DNA of 64,000 nt from NCBI RefSeq assembly GCF_000744095.1, contig NZ_JQLI01000008.1, forward strand, positions 1,054,001 to 1,118,000, given 5' to 3'. Origin of the DNA: Cupriavidus necator A5-1. Lineage in GTDB: Bacteria > Pseudomonadota > Gammaproteobacteria > Burkholderiales > Burkholderiaceae. Position numbers and translations under genes: made by a program. The first letter of the stretch is position 1, and the number at the start of each line of letters is the position of its first letter. The notes under the pieces are model-generated. The model saw nothing but the letters and a program-made list of their open reading frames with translations. It had not been told where the DNA came from and did no database searches. Below are positions 63,507-64,000 of this stretch, one piece after another.

Positions 63507-64000
63507 TTAGAACTTGACCGCGGGCGGCGTGGAGATGGCCTTCTCGCTATCCACCGTGAACGACGGCTTGACCGGGTACTTGAAGATCATCGCCGTCAGG
63601 TTGGTCGGGAAGCTGCGCGCCAGGATATTGAAGTCCTGCACCGCGGCGATATAGCGCTGGCGTGCCACGGTAATGCGGTTCTCAGTGCCTTCGAGCTGCG
63701 ACTGCAGGTCGCGGAACGAGGCGTCGGCCTTCAGTTGCGGGTAGTTCTCGGACACCGCCAGCAGGCGCGACAGTGCGCTTGACAGCTCACCCTGCGCTTG
63801 CTGGAAGCGCTTGAAGGCTTCCGGATCGTTCAGGGTCTCGGGCGAGACCTGGATGCTGGTGGCGGCAGCGCGGGCCTTGGTCACCGCTTCGAGGGTCTCG
63901 CGCTCGTGCGACGCGTAGCCCTTGACGGTGTTGACCAGGTTGGGGATCAGGTCGGCGCGGCGCTGGTATTGGTTGATGACTTCGCTCCAGGCCGCCTTGA
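63507..64000 (-). CDS. lemA: LemA family protein (5' end beyond window)
   Basis: The frame is open from the right edge to a stop at 63507. The visible 164 codons contain the family signature: AAWSEVINQYQRRADLIPNLVNTVKGYASHERETLEAVTKAR, the FQQAQGELSSALSRLLAVSENYPQLKA stretch, NRITVARQRYIAAVQDFNILARSFPTNL and the KPSFTVDSE end. The missing N-terminus would be a single membrane anchor. It heads the lemA-TPM-TPM operon, 10 bp before the next gene. Confidence 0.94.
   Translation of the reverse strand, partial: KAAWSEVINQYQRRADLIPNLVNTVKGYASHERETLEAVTKARAAATSIQVSPETLNDPEAFKRFQQAQGELSSALSRLLAVSENYPQLKADASFRDLQSQLEGTENRITVARQRYIAAVQDFNILARSFPTNLTAMIFKYPVKPSFTVDSEKAISTPPAVKF

Overview
This is a GC-rich window from a beta-proteobacterium, most likely Burkholderiaceae of the Cupriavidus/Ralstonia type. 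The basis is codon and base composition, the C4-dicarboxylate and histidine-utilisation gene sets, HrcA/CIRCE control of groESL, and the mix of insertion sequences. No rRNA, tRNA or CRISPR array was seen. The taxonomic call is inference.

Left part (1-16 kb). Genes run on the minus strand: dctB (cut by the window edge), dctA with a sigma-54 promoter and two tandem DctD-like sites, then a histidine/urocanate operon (hutU, an MHS-type transporter, hutG). A HutC operator lies in front of hutU. A large imperfect inverted repeat (two arms of about 300 bp) separates it from hutC. Next come a MASE1-PAS-GGDEF-EAL c-di-GMP protein and a GNAT acetyltransferase gene split cleanly by an IS607-family element (serine recombinase TnpA plus TnpB).

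Middle part (16-34 kb). This holds an NTF2-like protein, a diheme cytochrome c, an acyltransferase-3 protein and an iorAB-type periplasmic molybdenum hydroxylase. Next is an ECF sigma/anti-sigma pair divergent from a Tat-exported phosphoesterase and a CuA-like cupredoxin; both sides carry the same predicted ECF promoter with identical spacing. After these come an ArsR-like regulator, an MltF-like lytic transglycosylase, an IS1634-family element, a frameshifted DUF1254/DUF1214 pseudogene, groES-groEL with CIRCE, and a phosphoesterase.

Right part (34-64 kb). A complete-looking tad/Flp pilus operon runs on the minus strand from two Flp pilins through the prepilin peptidase, an unusual AAA+ ATPase, RcpC, secretin RcpA, a lipoprotein, TadG, two TadE-like pseudopilins, TadZ, TadA and TadB to TadC and a terminator. 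Beside it is a glycan/lipid-linked sugar cluster (GT-C-like, GT87-like, GtrB, GtrA, SAM methyltransferase) and a VpsR-like sigma-54 activator. The end holds a frameshifted LysR gene divergent from an MFS gene, an ICMT-like membrane methyltransferase, an IS110-family element, and a TPM-domain/TPM-domain/LemA operon cut by the right edge.

How the genes may work together (inference): DctB/D senses dicarboxylates to switch on dctA; HutC releases hutU-transporter-hutG when urocanate is present; the ECF factor drives an exported copper/phosphoesterase pair; the c-di-GMP enzyme, the VpsR-like activator, the tad pilus and the glycosyltransferases are all surface-lifestyle functions.
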